From: CAWAQA01 sp963784065
Lineage (GTDB): Bacteria; Acidobacteriota; Vicinamibacteria; Vicinamibacterales; UBA2999
DNA length: 64,000 bases
Assembly: GCA_963784065.1 (NCBI GenBank)
Contig: CAWAQA010000005.1
Span: 248,001 to 312,000, forward strand
Direction: 5' to 3'
Part shown: piece by piece, positions 34,717-43,500 of the stretch
How positions within the stretch are numbered: the first letter of the stretch is position 1
Layout: each line of letters starts with the position of its first letter
Made by a program: the position numbers and the translations under genes
Notes under the pieces: generated by a model
What the model was told of the DNA's origin: nothing
The model's database searches: none
The model's input: the letters and a program-made list of their open reading frames with translations, nothing else

Positions 34717-36993
34717 TCAAGGCGAGACAGTATCGACACGAATATCGAACAGGCGAAGGCCGAGTCGCCGTGCGTCCGACGTACCTTCCGCGACGCCGGG
34801 CAGGTACGCGCGGTCGAGCGCGATGGTGATCGTTCCGTCGCCCTTCGCAAGGAGTCCGGCAGGAACCGCCGCCGCCCACTCGAAATCGTCCGCCGGGCGA
34901 AACTCGCCCACGGTTTGTCCCGCGACGATCACACTCACCAGCGGCGGCGCGTCAAAGTAGCGAAGCGGCGATTCGCCGCGCAGCGTGAGCCGGACATCCT
35001 GCGGCTTTCCGTCCAGCCGCAGCACCGAACGATCGCTGCTCCACCGCCACAACCGCCCGCTGGCGCCGTCGGTACTCGAGCTCGTGCCATCCCTCCCCGA
35101 AGCCGTAGATCAGGCGCGTGGCGTCCTGCGCGTCGAATTGACGAACGGCGACCGGGGCGCGCCGCGCGCCGCCGCCGGCCGCGCGCGACGAGATGGTCAA
35201 CGTGGCGTAGTCGCCCTCGCCCGGCAGACCAGCGGGAAGATCCAGGAACCGCAGCAGGTTACGGTCGCCGGCGGTCAGCGTCCAGCGATCGAGCACGTGG
35301 CCGTCGACGGCCACTTCGATTTCGGCCGCCGGATCGGCCGCCTCGCCGACGTGCTGTGCGCCAATCATCAGGTGCATCGGCGTGGAGCGGCGGCGTAGCC
35401 ATGCCTGGATCGGCTGCTGGTCGGGGCCCTTCGCCGTGACGCGCGCCTGGCCGCCGGTCTCCGGCGTCAACGACCATCCCTCACCGGCAAACCAGCCCGG
35501 CGGCCGGAGGCGGTACCAGTCCACGCCGGTCGGCCGCGTGCCGCTCAACTCCGGACGGTTCGCCACACGCCAGCCATAGCGGACGACGTCGAGACGAGAA
35601 CGCGGATCGATGAGTGCCAGGTCGGTGCGCCGCGGATCGGCAAACAGCCAGACCGGCTCCCGCCCGCCCGAGCGCCAGAATTCCACGAGCCCGAGCCATT
35701 CGACGTGTTGCCGCGGCGGCACGACGTGCAGAGCGCGCGCGTCCACGACTTGCAGAGGACGCCAGAGCGCATAGTGCGCATGTGTGGCCCCTGGCGGCTC
35801 CGCATCCGCGCGACGCAGCGCATCACCAATCGCGCGAAACGCGGGGTGCGCCTCACGGCCATAGTCGAGGCCTCCCGGTACGCCCACGAGCAGCGCCGCG
35901 CCGACGAGCGGCACCGCGAGCACCGGTGCGCCGCGCCCTGCTCCGGTGATGCCGCGTGCGGCGAGCCAGCAGACCAACGGCACAATCGGCAGTGCGTACC
36001 GGACGGTCAGCGTTTCCTGAAACAACAGGTGGAACAGCGTATAGGGACCGAACGCGACGAGCAGGATCAGCAGCGCGCGGCGCTCACGCCGCAGCGCCGC
36101 GACCGCGCCCACGACCGCCGCCGCGATCACCACCGCCGCCAGCGGCATCGACACCCAGGGCATCACGAACGTCTCGTACAGGCTGAACGCGAGACGCCGC
36201 GGCGTCGGGTTGAGCCAGACCATGTCCACGCCGGCGAAATCGAGCTCCGCCTGGGTGCCAAGGGCGCGAACGTAGCCGGCGACCCCGCCGCTCGCGGCGA
36301 CGAGCGGAACGGCCCACGCGAGGCCGCCGGCCGCGAGCGCGGCCACGGGGCGCGAGAGCAGCCACCAGGCGCCGGCCCGGCGCTGGTACACGAGCGCCAG
36401 TGCAAGCATCGGCAGCGTGAGCCAGACCGTCTGCGACCGAATGCCCGCGGCAAGGCCCGCCGCGAGGCCGGCCCACGTCAGCCACCGGCGTTGCTCGAGT
36501 CCGCGCGCCGCCAGCGCCAGCGCGACGAGCGTCGCCGCAAGCCCGGGCATGTCGCTCATGGGACGCAGTCCCGACATCCAGAACAGCGGTGACGCCGCCA
36601 GCAGCGCTGCCGCCCAGACGGTGGGGTCAGACCCCCTTCGGATATTGGGGTCTGACCCCAACGACCACAGCGTCCGGAACAACGATGCCGCCGCCACGAT
36701 CGCCATCGCGCCCGCTATCACCGACCAGATCGAGAGGGCCAGGGCCTCGGCGGCCAGCCTGTCGAGCGAGCCCACAGCCTGCGAGACCACGGCGTATGAC
36801 ACGCGGCCGAGCGCGACGTAGACCGGGTACCCGGCGGGTGAGGCTGATGGCGGGCGGGGTCGAAATCGCGCAGGCCGAGCGCGAAATTCAGCGAATCGAT
36901 GTCCTCGAGGGTCGGCGAGAGCGATGGCAGGTGCGCGGCGACATATGCCGCCGCGATGGCGTGCTCAGGCCGGACGAAGGCGGACACCCTCAT
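34717..36993 (-). CDS. GT39-like membrane glycosyltransferase, two frameshifts
   Basis: A membrane enzyme of the dolichyl-phosphate-mannose-type (ArnT/PMT-like) superfamily. The N-terminal part, MRVSAFVRPEHAIAAAYVAAHLPSL, holds the usual DxxxL region (DIDSLNFALGLRDFD, with HPPG). After about 36845 the main frame has roughly eleven membrane segments; after about 35055 the C-terminal beta-rich periplasmic domain continues in another frame. Corrected, it is about 758 residues. The main frame contains the insert LGSDPNIRRGSDPTV, encoded by a REP-like palindrome at 36622-36660. The start overlaps larE by 29 bases. The acceptor is unknown. Confidence 0.75.
36622..36660. repeat. REP-like TGGGGTCAGACCCC palindrome pair inside a coding region
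   Basis: TGGGGTCAGACCCC (36622-36635) and TGGGGTCTGACCCCA (36646-36660) are each self-complementary and complementary to one another, with CTTCGGATATT between. The 39 bases are a multiple of three and encode about 13 residues with two GSDP words inside the glycosyltransferase frame. Related GGGGTCTGACCCC words are known as dispersed REP-like repeats in other bacteria. Confidence 0.75.
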
Positions 36994-37870
36994 TCAGGCT
37001 GCCCATCCTATATCCCTGCAGATCGATCGTCACGTGTTGATACCCGATCGTGCGAAGCCGCGAGACGATGCGGTCGCGGACGTCGGGCTCGAGCGCGCGG
37101 GCCATCTCCTCGCGCCCGATCTCGAGACGCGCGAGCGCGGCTGGCGTGCCAGTGCCGCCTGACGCGTCCTGATCGTGATGGCGGACGCGGCAGACGCGAA
37201 AGCCCATGTCACGGAGCGCGCTCTCCGCCGCCTCAATCATCCGGAGCTTGTCGTCGGTGACTTCCGAGTGGTACGGGATGCGCGACGACAGGCAGGCCGA
37301 CGCCGGTTCGTCCCATGTCGGCAGGCCGGCGTGGCGCGACAGCTCGCGAATCTCGTCTTTGGTGAGCTCCGCCTCGTCGAGCGGACTGCGGACGCCGAAC
37401 TCGCGCGCCGCTTTGCGGCCGGGCCGGTAGTCGCCGCGGTCGTCCGCGTTGCTGCCATCGACGATGACCTCGAAGCCGCGCTCACGTGCGAGCAGCGAGA
37501 GCGTCGTGTACAGCTCGTGCTTGCAGAAGTAGCAGCGGTTGACCGGGTTGGCGCGGTACTCGGGCCGGTCGAGCTCCGCGGTGTGAACGATCTCGTGATG
37601 AAGGTCGAACTCGCGCGCGATCCGGAGCGCAAGCTGACGGTGATGATCGGGATAACTGGGGCTGTCGGCGGTGACACAGAGCACCGAGGAACCGAGCACG
37701 CGCGTGGCCGCCCAGGCGAGATAGGCGCTGTCCACGCCGCCGCTGAAGGCGACGATCACGGAGTCGCACGAGGCAAGCAGGTCGTGGAGCTGCCGCTCCT
37801 TCGCAGCCAACCCCGCGTTCAGCGCGTCTGCATCCTCACCGCTCGGGGAGGCGACTGCCTCGGGCGTCAC
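36965..37870 (-). CDS. larE: ATP-dependent sacrificial sulfur transferase LarE
   Basis: In known systems LarE donates sulfur to the nickel-pincer cofactor of lactate racemase, sacrificing its own cysteine or using a 4Fe-4S cluster. The 301-residue protein starts at GTG 37870. The PP-loop is AFSGGVDSAYLA (residues 41-52). The sacrificial-type cysteine is C193 in SACLSSRIPY. A pair C113/C116 (NRCYFCKHELY) is typical. No larA, larB or larC is nearby, so the use may be different. The GTG start overlaps the TGA of the zinc-ribbon gene upstream (GTGA), so the two are likely co-translated. Confidence 0.9.
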   Translation of the reverse strand: MTPEAVASPSGEDADALNAGLAAKERQLHDLLASCDSVIVAFSGGVDSAYLAWAATRVLGSSVLCVTADSPSYPDHHRQLALRIAREFDLHHEIVHTAELDRPEYRANPVNRCYFCKHELYTTLSLLARERGFEVIVDGSNADDRGDYRPGRKAAREFGVRSPLDEAELTKDEIRELSRHAGLPTWDEPASACLSSRIPYHSEVTDDKLRMIEAAESALRDMGFRVCRVRHHDQDASGGTGTPAALARLEIGREEMARALEPDVRDRIVSRLRTIGYQHVTIDLQGYRMGSLNEGVRLRPA

Positions 37871-38109
37871 TCGTCGACTTCCTCGTCTTCCTCGACCTCA
37901 TCGTCGTCGTCGACATCATCCTCTTCTTCTTCCGCATCCTCGTCCTCATCGTCGTCGAGGTCGTCGTCATCGTCGTCGTCCGCGAAGTCGACTTCGTCGG
38001 CACCTGTCAGGACGAGGTTCTTCCCGCACTCCGGACAGCTCAGGGTATCGCCCTCCTCGAAGTCGTGGGTGTCAATCTCGTCGAATTCACACTCTGGGCA
38101 GGTGGCCAT
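37867..38109 (-). CDS. Small zinc-ribbon protein with acidic tail
   Basis: An 80-residue protein starting at ATG 38109. Residues 1-37 form a zinc ribbon: ATCPECEFDEIDTHDF, then LSCPECGKNLVL, two CPEC knuckles in the LysW manner. Residues 43-80 are almost only Asp and Glu. LysW carriers end in EDWGE; that ending is absent, so it is not a typical amino-group carrier. It directly precedes and overlaps larE, which suggests a partner role, perhaps a sulfur or metal handling carrier, but this is inference. It could also be a nucleic-acid mimic-like acidic protein. Confidence 0.75.
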   Translation of the reverse strand: MATCPECEFDEIDTHDFEEGDTLSCPECGKNLVLTGADEVDFADDDDDDDLDDDEDEDAEEEEDDVDDDDEVEEDEEVDE

Positions 38110-38229
38110 ACGGGCTCCATGCAGCGGATCGGCCGCGCTCGAAGGCAGAAAGGCCGAATTATATCGGCATTTCGAGGGACGGGCAACGAACCCTAACGGC
38201 TGTGCAGTCATGTTCCGATACACGATCAG

Positions 38230-38954
38230 GTGTCCACTCCTTCGCTCGTGGCCGTCAAGACCGTCCTGGTGGCGGACGACACGGCGTTCGTGCGCGACCG
38301 CTTCAGCACGGCAATCGTGGCGGCCGGACATCGCGCCGTGACGGTGCCAACCGGCGCCGAACTGCTGGCTCATGTGCAATCGGCGGGCAGCCAGGTGGAC
38401 CTCGTCGTCCTCGATCTCCGGCTGCCGCAGGGTCATGGCGTCGCGAGCTGAAGGCGTTGCGCACAATCGACACGCTGCGGGCGCCGATCGTGGTCTTCAG
38501 CGGCACGATTGCCAACGCCGCCGAGGTGCGCGAGCTCGCCGCGCTGGGCGTGGCCGGATACGTCAACGAATATACGTCAGGTGCCGCACATCGTCCCGTC
38601 GCTCGCACCTTACCTGTTTCCGGATCACTACAACCGCCGCTCGAGCCCGCGCGTCGTGCTCGGCATTCCGGTGTCGTACCGGTTCGGAAACACGATTGCC
38701 GCGGCGCTGACGCTCAACATCAGTCATGGCGGACTGGCGATCCGCACCACCAGCCCGCTCGACGTCGGGGACGACGATGAAGGTGCGGTTCCGGCTGCCG
38801 AGCGGCAGGAAGGATATCGAGGCCGAAGCGCTGCGTGGCCTGGGTGGACCGCCGGTACGGGATGGGTCTGCAGTTCACCAAGGTGCACGGCGGCGATCAC
38901 AATGCGATCGACGACTTCGTGCAGGCGCATTTCTTTTCGAATCGAAAGGCCTAG
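38230..38954 (+). CDS. Response regulator receiver domain with PilZ domain, several frameshifts
   Basis: A receiver-PilZ protein, probably linking phosphorelay and c-di-GMP signalling. The start is GTG 38230 (alternative GTG 38248). Receiver: KTVLVADDTAFVRDRF and LVVLDLRLPQGHG with the phospho-Asp (residue about 57). After about 38448 the frame moves: APIVVFSGTIANAAEVRELAALGVAGYVNEY. After about 38575 the PilZ part RSSPRVVLGIPVSYRFGN, then LNISHGGLAIRTTSPLDVG and after more shifts TMKVRFRLPSGRKDIEAEAL and YGMGLQFTKVHG to the TAG at 38952. Corrected length about 240 codons. It converges with the P-type ATPase. Confidence 0.8.
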
Positions 38955-38959
38955 GCGGG

Positions 38960-39046
38960 TCTTCCGGCTGAAGGTCCGGAAGCCACATGCGAGGGACGAC
39001 GGAGCCGCCGGCACGGGTGGCCGTAGCTTCGGCTTCAGCCGGAAGA
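38960..39046. repeat. Inverted word element of CTTCCGGCTGAAG type
   Basis: TCTTCCGGCTGAAGGTCCGG and AAGCCAC on the left are complementary to GTGGCCGTAGCTTCGG and CTTCAGCCGGAAGA on the right. It fills the convergent gap between the PilZ gene and the P-type ATPase gene, so it could act as a two-way terminator. Confidence 0.75.
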
Positions 39047-41189
39047 TCACCGCGCGCGGAGCAGGCGCAACGCGTTGCCGACGACGATCACCGATGCGCC
39101 GGTGTCCGCCAGCACCGCCATCCACAGCGTGGCCGATCCGGTGACCGCGAGCACGAGGAACGCGGCCTTCAGCGCGAGCGAAATGGCGACGTTCGTCTTG
39201 ACGTTGCGCAGCGTTGCCCGCGCGAGCCGCAGGGCGTAGGGCAGCTTCAACAGCTCGTCCGACATCAGCGCGACGTCCGCGGTCTCGAGCGCGGCGTCGG
39301 AGCCCGCGGCGCCCATCGCGACGCCGACGTCGGCGGCCGCCAGCGCCGGGGCGTCGTTCACGCCGTCGCCAACCATCAGCACCGGACCGTGCGTCTCGCG
39401 CAGCTGCCGCACGCGCGCGTGCTTCTGGTCGGGTGTGAGCCCGGCGTAATGCTCGTCCACACCGACGTGTGCGGCAACCGCGCGCGCGGCATCCGGGTGA
39501 TCGCCGGTCAGCATCGCGACGTGACGAATCCCGTGCTCGCGCAGCAGCTCGATCGTCTCGCGCGCCGTCTGTCGAGGCCGATCCGCCAGTGCGATCGCGC
39601 CGGCGAGCGGTTCCGTCCACGACGACGAACACGACCGAGTGCCCGCCAAGCGCCGGCAGCCAGCGTGCCGGGATCGGCAGGCATCGTGACGTGACGCTCG
39701 GACATCATGCGGGCATTGCCAACGATCACGACGTGGCCCGCCACTTCCGCCTCCGCGCCCATGCCCGGGATCGACCTGAACGAGCTGACGCGCAGGAATA
39801 TCCAGGCCGTCCTGCCGCCGCGCGGTGCATGATCGCCTTCGCGATCGGGTGTTCCGAGCGTGACTCGACCGCGGCGGCAAACCGAAGGACGTCGCGCGCG
39901 GATGCGGCGCCGGCCGGCACCACATCGGTCACCTGCAATTCCCCTTTCGTCAGCGTCCCGGTCTTGTCGAACGCGACGACACGGACGGCGGCGAGCCGTT
40001 CGAGGTAAGCGCCCCCCTTGATCAGGACGCCGTTGCGGGCCGCCGCGGACAGCGCGGCCACGACCGAAACCGGCGTGGAGATCACCAGCGCGCACGGACA
40101 GGCGATGACGAGCAGCACGAGCGAGCGATACAGCCAGGTGCCGGCGTCGGCCGTCGCGCTCACGGCCGGCACCAGCGCGATGCCGAGGGCGAGCACGATG
40201 ACCGCCGGCGTATACCACCGCGCGAAGCGATCCACGAACGACTGGACCGGCGCGCGGCTGCGCCTGGGCCGTCTCGACGAGGTGGATGATGCGCGCCAGG
40301 CGCGTGTCGCGCACCAGGCGCGTCACGCGCACCTCGAGCGCGCCGTGGCCGTTGATCGTGCCGGCATAGATCTCGTCGCCGCGAGCCTTGTCGATCGGCA
40401 GCGACTCGCCGGTGAGCGGCGCCTCGTTCACGTCGCTCCGTCCTTCGACGACGACGCCGTCGAGCGGCACCTTGTCGCCGGGCCGCAACACGATCTCCTC
40501 GCCGATCCGGACGTCGGCGACGGCGACGCGGTGCTCCGCGTTGCCGCGCCGGACGAGCGCGTCGCGGGGAGAGAGGTCGATGAGCGCCCGGATCGCCTGC
40601 CGGGCCCGCTCCATCGTCCGGACCTCGAGCCACTGGGCCACGGCGAACAGGAACACGACGCTGGCGCCCTCGAGCCATTCGCCGAGCGCCAGCGCGCCCG
40701 CCACCGCGATCACCATCAGGACGTTGATGTCGATCGTGCGCGAGCGGAGCGGCGGCGACGGCGCGCTGCGATCGGCGATATTGCACCGACGATGGTGGCC
40801 AGCACGAACAGGACGGCGGCGGCGACCGGCTGCGCGGCCGCCTCCACCGCGAGGCCGGCGCCGACCAGGAGCGCACACGCCAGGACCAGCCGCGAGCGCC
40901 GGTTGACGTCGGCGCCGTAGGCCGCCGGCTCCTCGTGCTCGAGCCACATGCGCATGCCGGTCTGGCCGACGGCGTCGACCATGGCGTCCGTCGTCAGCTT
41001 GGCGGCGTCATATTTCACGTGCAGGCGCTGGCCAATGAGGTCGGCCGAGACCGCCTCGAGCCCGGCGAGCGGCTTGAGGCGGCGCTCCAGGATGACCACC
41101 TCCTCGTTGCAGTCCATGCCCTCGACGCGGAACACGGCCTCGGCGTGCAGCTCGCAGATGGAGCAGACGGCGGTTTCAGCGGCAGCCAT
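39047..41189 (-). CDS. Heavy-metal-exporting P-type ATPase (ZntA/CadA type), several frameshifts
   Basis: A P1B-type ATPase that exports Zn, Cd or Pb. The start ATG 41189 overlaps the arsR stop (TAATG). N-terminal CSICELHAEAVFRVEGMDCNEE has the ZntA-like GMDC-E metal domain. The main pieces are VPLDGVVVEGRSDVNEAPLTGESLPIDKARG; the channel motif VIACPCALVISTPV; VRVVAFDKTGTLTKGELQV; HPIAKAIM; and VLMVGDGVNDAPALAAADVGVAMG. They lie in different frames with shifts near 40770, 40255, 39800 and 39620. Corrected length is about 714 codons. The missing His-rich segment argues against a Cu pump. Confidence 0.9.
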
Positions 41190-41489
41190 TACCGTCGGGC
41201 CTCCTCGACGTGTCGCAGACCCTGGCGAAACAGGACGAGCACGTGACGGTCGTCGAGGGCGTAGAAGATCATGCGGCCGTCGCGGCGCGGTGCGCACGAT
41301 CCGCGTGTTTCGCAGGAGGCGGAGCTGGTGAGACACGGCCGATTCGCTGAGGCCGAGCTGGGCGGCGAGGTCGCCCACGCACAGCTCCGCACGCGAGAGC
41401 GCGTCGAGGATCCGGACGCGGGTGGGGTCGCCGAGGACGCGGAAAATCTCGGTGAGGCCTTCGATGGCGTGTGCGTCGAGCTGTGACAT
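41189..41489 (-). CDS. ArsR/SmtB family metal-responsive repressor, one frameshift
   Basis: A winged-helix repressor for the downstream metal ATPase. The start is ATG 41489 (MSQLDAHAIEGLTEIFRVLGDPTRVRILDALSRAELCVGDLAAQLGLSESAVSHQLRLLRNTRIVR, quoted in part). ELCVGDLA carries the alpha-3 cysteine typical of CadC/SmtB-like sensors. One extra base near 41285 breaks the frame; corrected, the wing reads RRDGRMIFYALDDRHVLVLFRQGLRHVEE. The final stop TAA overlaps the ATPase start. The operator palindrome at 41486-41509 covers its own start codon. Confidence 0.88.
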
Positions 41490-41509
41490 ATGAACAAGTG
41501 TTCATATGT
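41486..41509. promoter_or_regulatory. Perfect palindromic operator over the arsR start codon
   Basis: ACATATGAACA and TGTTCATATGT are perfect inverted arms with a 2-base AG centre. TGAACA-TGTTCA is the known core of SmtB/ArsR-type zinc operators. The arsR ATG (41487-41489) is part of the palindrome. A TAACAT box at about 41508-41513 is a candidate -10, which would make the arsR message nearly leaderless. Confidence 0.75.
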
Positions 41510-41755
41510 TAAGCGATCCGGCCGAAAGGCGCAACGCGGCGTCCGAAGGGCAAGCGATGCGCGTGCCGATGCCGGACTCCTGCCGTCAGGTGCCCCCGGC
41601 CATCGCGCTCGCCGGGGGCGGTTTTGCCGGCCCGCGCGTCAGCTGAGAGCTGATAGAGTTGCCGGGCTACAGGGCCATCGGCTAGGATTTCCAGTTGGCG
41701 AGCCGTAAAAGGCTCGCCGTCTACAGCTTACAGACCATATACGGAGGCAGACGCG
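41510..41755 (+). promoter_or_regulatory. Divergent spacer: two hairpins and a candidate promoter for the ABC operon
   Basis: GCCCCCGGC (41592-41600) and GCCGGGGGC (41611-41619), followed by GGTTTT, form a 9-bp stem that looks like an intrinsic terminator without an upstream gene on this strand. TTGCCG (41659-41664) and TAGGAT (41683-41688), 18 bases apart, make a weak sigma-70 promoter. GGCGAGCC (41697-41704) and GGCTCGCC (41711-41718) form a leader hairpin. GGAGG before GTG 41756 is the ribosome site. Confidence 0.5.
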
Positions 41756-42735
41756 GTGATCGAGGTCCAGCACCTCACGAAGCGTTACGGTCCGGTCACG
41801 GCCGTTGACGACGTGAGCTTCAAAGTCGAACAGGGTGAGATTCTCGGCTTCCTCGGCCCGAACGGCGCGGGCAAGACCACGACGATGCGGGTGCTGACCG
41901 GCTACATGCCGCCAACCGACGGCAAGGCCATCGTGGCCGGGTACGACGTCTTCGACAAGCCGATCGAGGCCAAGCGGCGCACGGGCTACCTGCCGGAGAC
42001 GCCGCCGCTCTATCCGGACATGACCGTGCGGGACTACCTGATGTTCGTGTCACGCATCAAGGGCGTGCCGCGGGCCGATCGGAAGTCGAGGGTGGCCACG
42101 ATCATGGAGCGGACGCGCGTGGCGGACATGGCGGAGCGCCACTGCGGCAAGCTGTCGAAGGGCTACAAGCAGCGCGTCGGGCTGGCGCAGGCGATCCTGC
42201 ACAATCCGGAAGTGCTGATCCTGGACGAGCCCACCGCCGGGCTCGACCCGAAGCAGATCATCGAGACCCGGCAGCTCATCAAGGAGCTCGCCGGCGACCA
42301 CACCATCATCCTGAGCACGCACATCCTGCCCGAGGTCAGCCAGACCTGCCAGCGCGTCGTCATCATCAACAAGGGCCGCGTGGTGGCGGTCGACACGCCC
42401 GACAACCTGACCTCGCGGCTGCGCGGATCGGAAACGATGTACGTGCAGGTGGATGCGCCGGGCGGCGACGTCCAGGGCGCGCTGATGGGCATCCCCGGCG
42501 TCACGCGGGTCGCGCCGTCGGCGTTGTCGGGCAACGCAACCGGATTCGAGGTGGACAGCGCGAGCGGCCGCGACGTGAGACGCGAGCTGGCCTCTGCAGT
42601 CGTGACGCGCGGCTGGGGGCTGCTCGAGCTCCGGCCGATGCGCATGAGCCTCGAGGAGATCTTCCTTCACCTGACCACCGAGGAGGCGGCGATCACGGCG
42701 CCGGCGCCGCGACGGAGGAGGCTGCGCATGAGTAA
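41756..42735 (+). CDS. ABC transporter ATP-binding protein (GldA/CcmA-like)
   Basis: The ATPase of an ABC-2-type transporter. The start is GTG 41756 behind GGAGG. Walker A is GPNGAGKTTTMRVL (near residue 34), Q-loop TGYLPETPPLYPDMTV, signature LSKGYKQRVGLAQA, Walker B VLILDEPTAGLDPKQ and switch His in ILSTHILPEV. The C-terminal GldA-type extension ends EEAAITAPAP. In the given sequence the frame then runs on into the permease, but one missing base near 42708 would give ATEEAAHE and a TAA at 42733, exactly overlapping the permease ATG. I therefore treat the fusion as apparent. Confidence 0.92.
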
Positions 42736-43496
42736 CATCCTGGCGATTGCACACCGGGAGATAAAGGCGTACTTCGGATCGCCCATCGCCTACATCGTGA
42801 TGGGCGTGTTTGCGGTGCTGTTCGGCTACTTCTACTACATCCTGCTCGTCTTCTTCGATCGCAACAGCATGCAGATGGCGGGCATGGGCGGCCCGCAGGC
42901 CGTCAACATCAACGAGCAGATGATCCGGCCCGTCTTCCTGAATTCGAGCGTCATCCTGTTGTTCGTGCTGCCGCTCATCACCATGCGCACCTACGCCGAG
43001 GAGAAGCGCTCGGGAACGATCGAGCTGCTGCTGACGGCGCCGCTGACGGACTTCCAGATCATCATGGGCAAGTTCCTCGGCGCGATGGCGCTCTACGCGG
43101 CCATGCTCGGCGTGACGCGTGGTCCACATGGCCGTGCTCTTCGCGTTCGGCAATCCCGAGTGGCGGCCCATCGTCACGGGATACCTCGGGATGCTGCTGA
43201 TGGGCGGCTGTTTCATCGCCGTCGGCCTGCTGATCTCCAGCCTGACCAAGAACCAGATCGTGGCCGGCATGGTCACGTTCGCGGTCTTCCTGCTGCTCTG
43301 GGTCATCAACTGGGGCTCGTCGTTCGCCGGGCCGACGACGCAGTCGGTATTGAACTACCTGTCGATCACGGGGCACCTCGACGACTTCACGAATGGCGTC
43401 CTCGACACCCGTCACCTCGTCTACTACCTGAGCTTCATCGCGTTCGGCCTGTTCCTCACTGCCCGCTCGGTGGACACCGAGCGCTGGCGCGGGTAA
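42728..43496 (+). CDS. ABC-2 transporter permease (GldF-like), one frameshift
   Basis: The membrane component of the same transporter. The start is ATG 42728 with GGAGGAGG upstream. Six membrane segments: IAYIVMGVFAVLFGYFYYIL, SSVILLFVLPLITM, then RTYAEEKRSGTIELLLTAPLTDFQIIMGKFLGAMALYA (the coupling helix region, quoted in part), and after one shift near 43118 MAVLFAFGNPEW, LGMLLMGGCFIAVGLLI and VTFAVFLLLWVINW. Ends RSVDTERWRG. The frame breaks within GVTMVHMAV. It is followed 4 bases later by the GldG-like gene. Confidence 0.88.
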
Positions 43497-43500
43497 TGTC

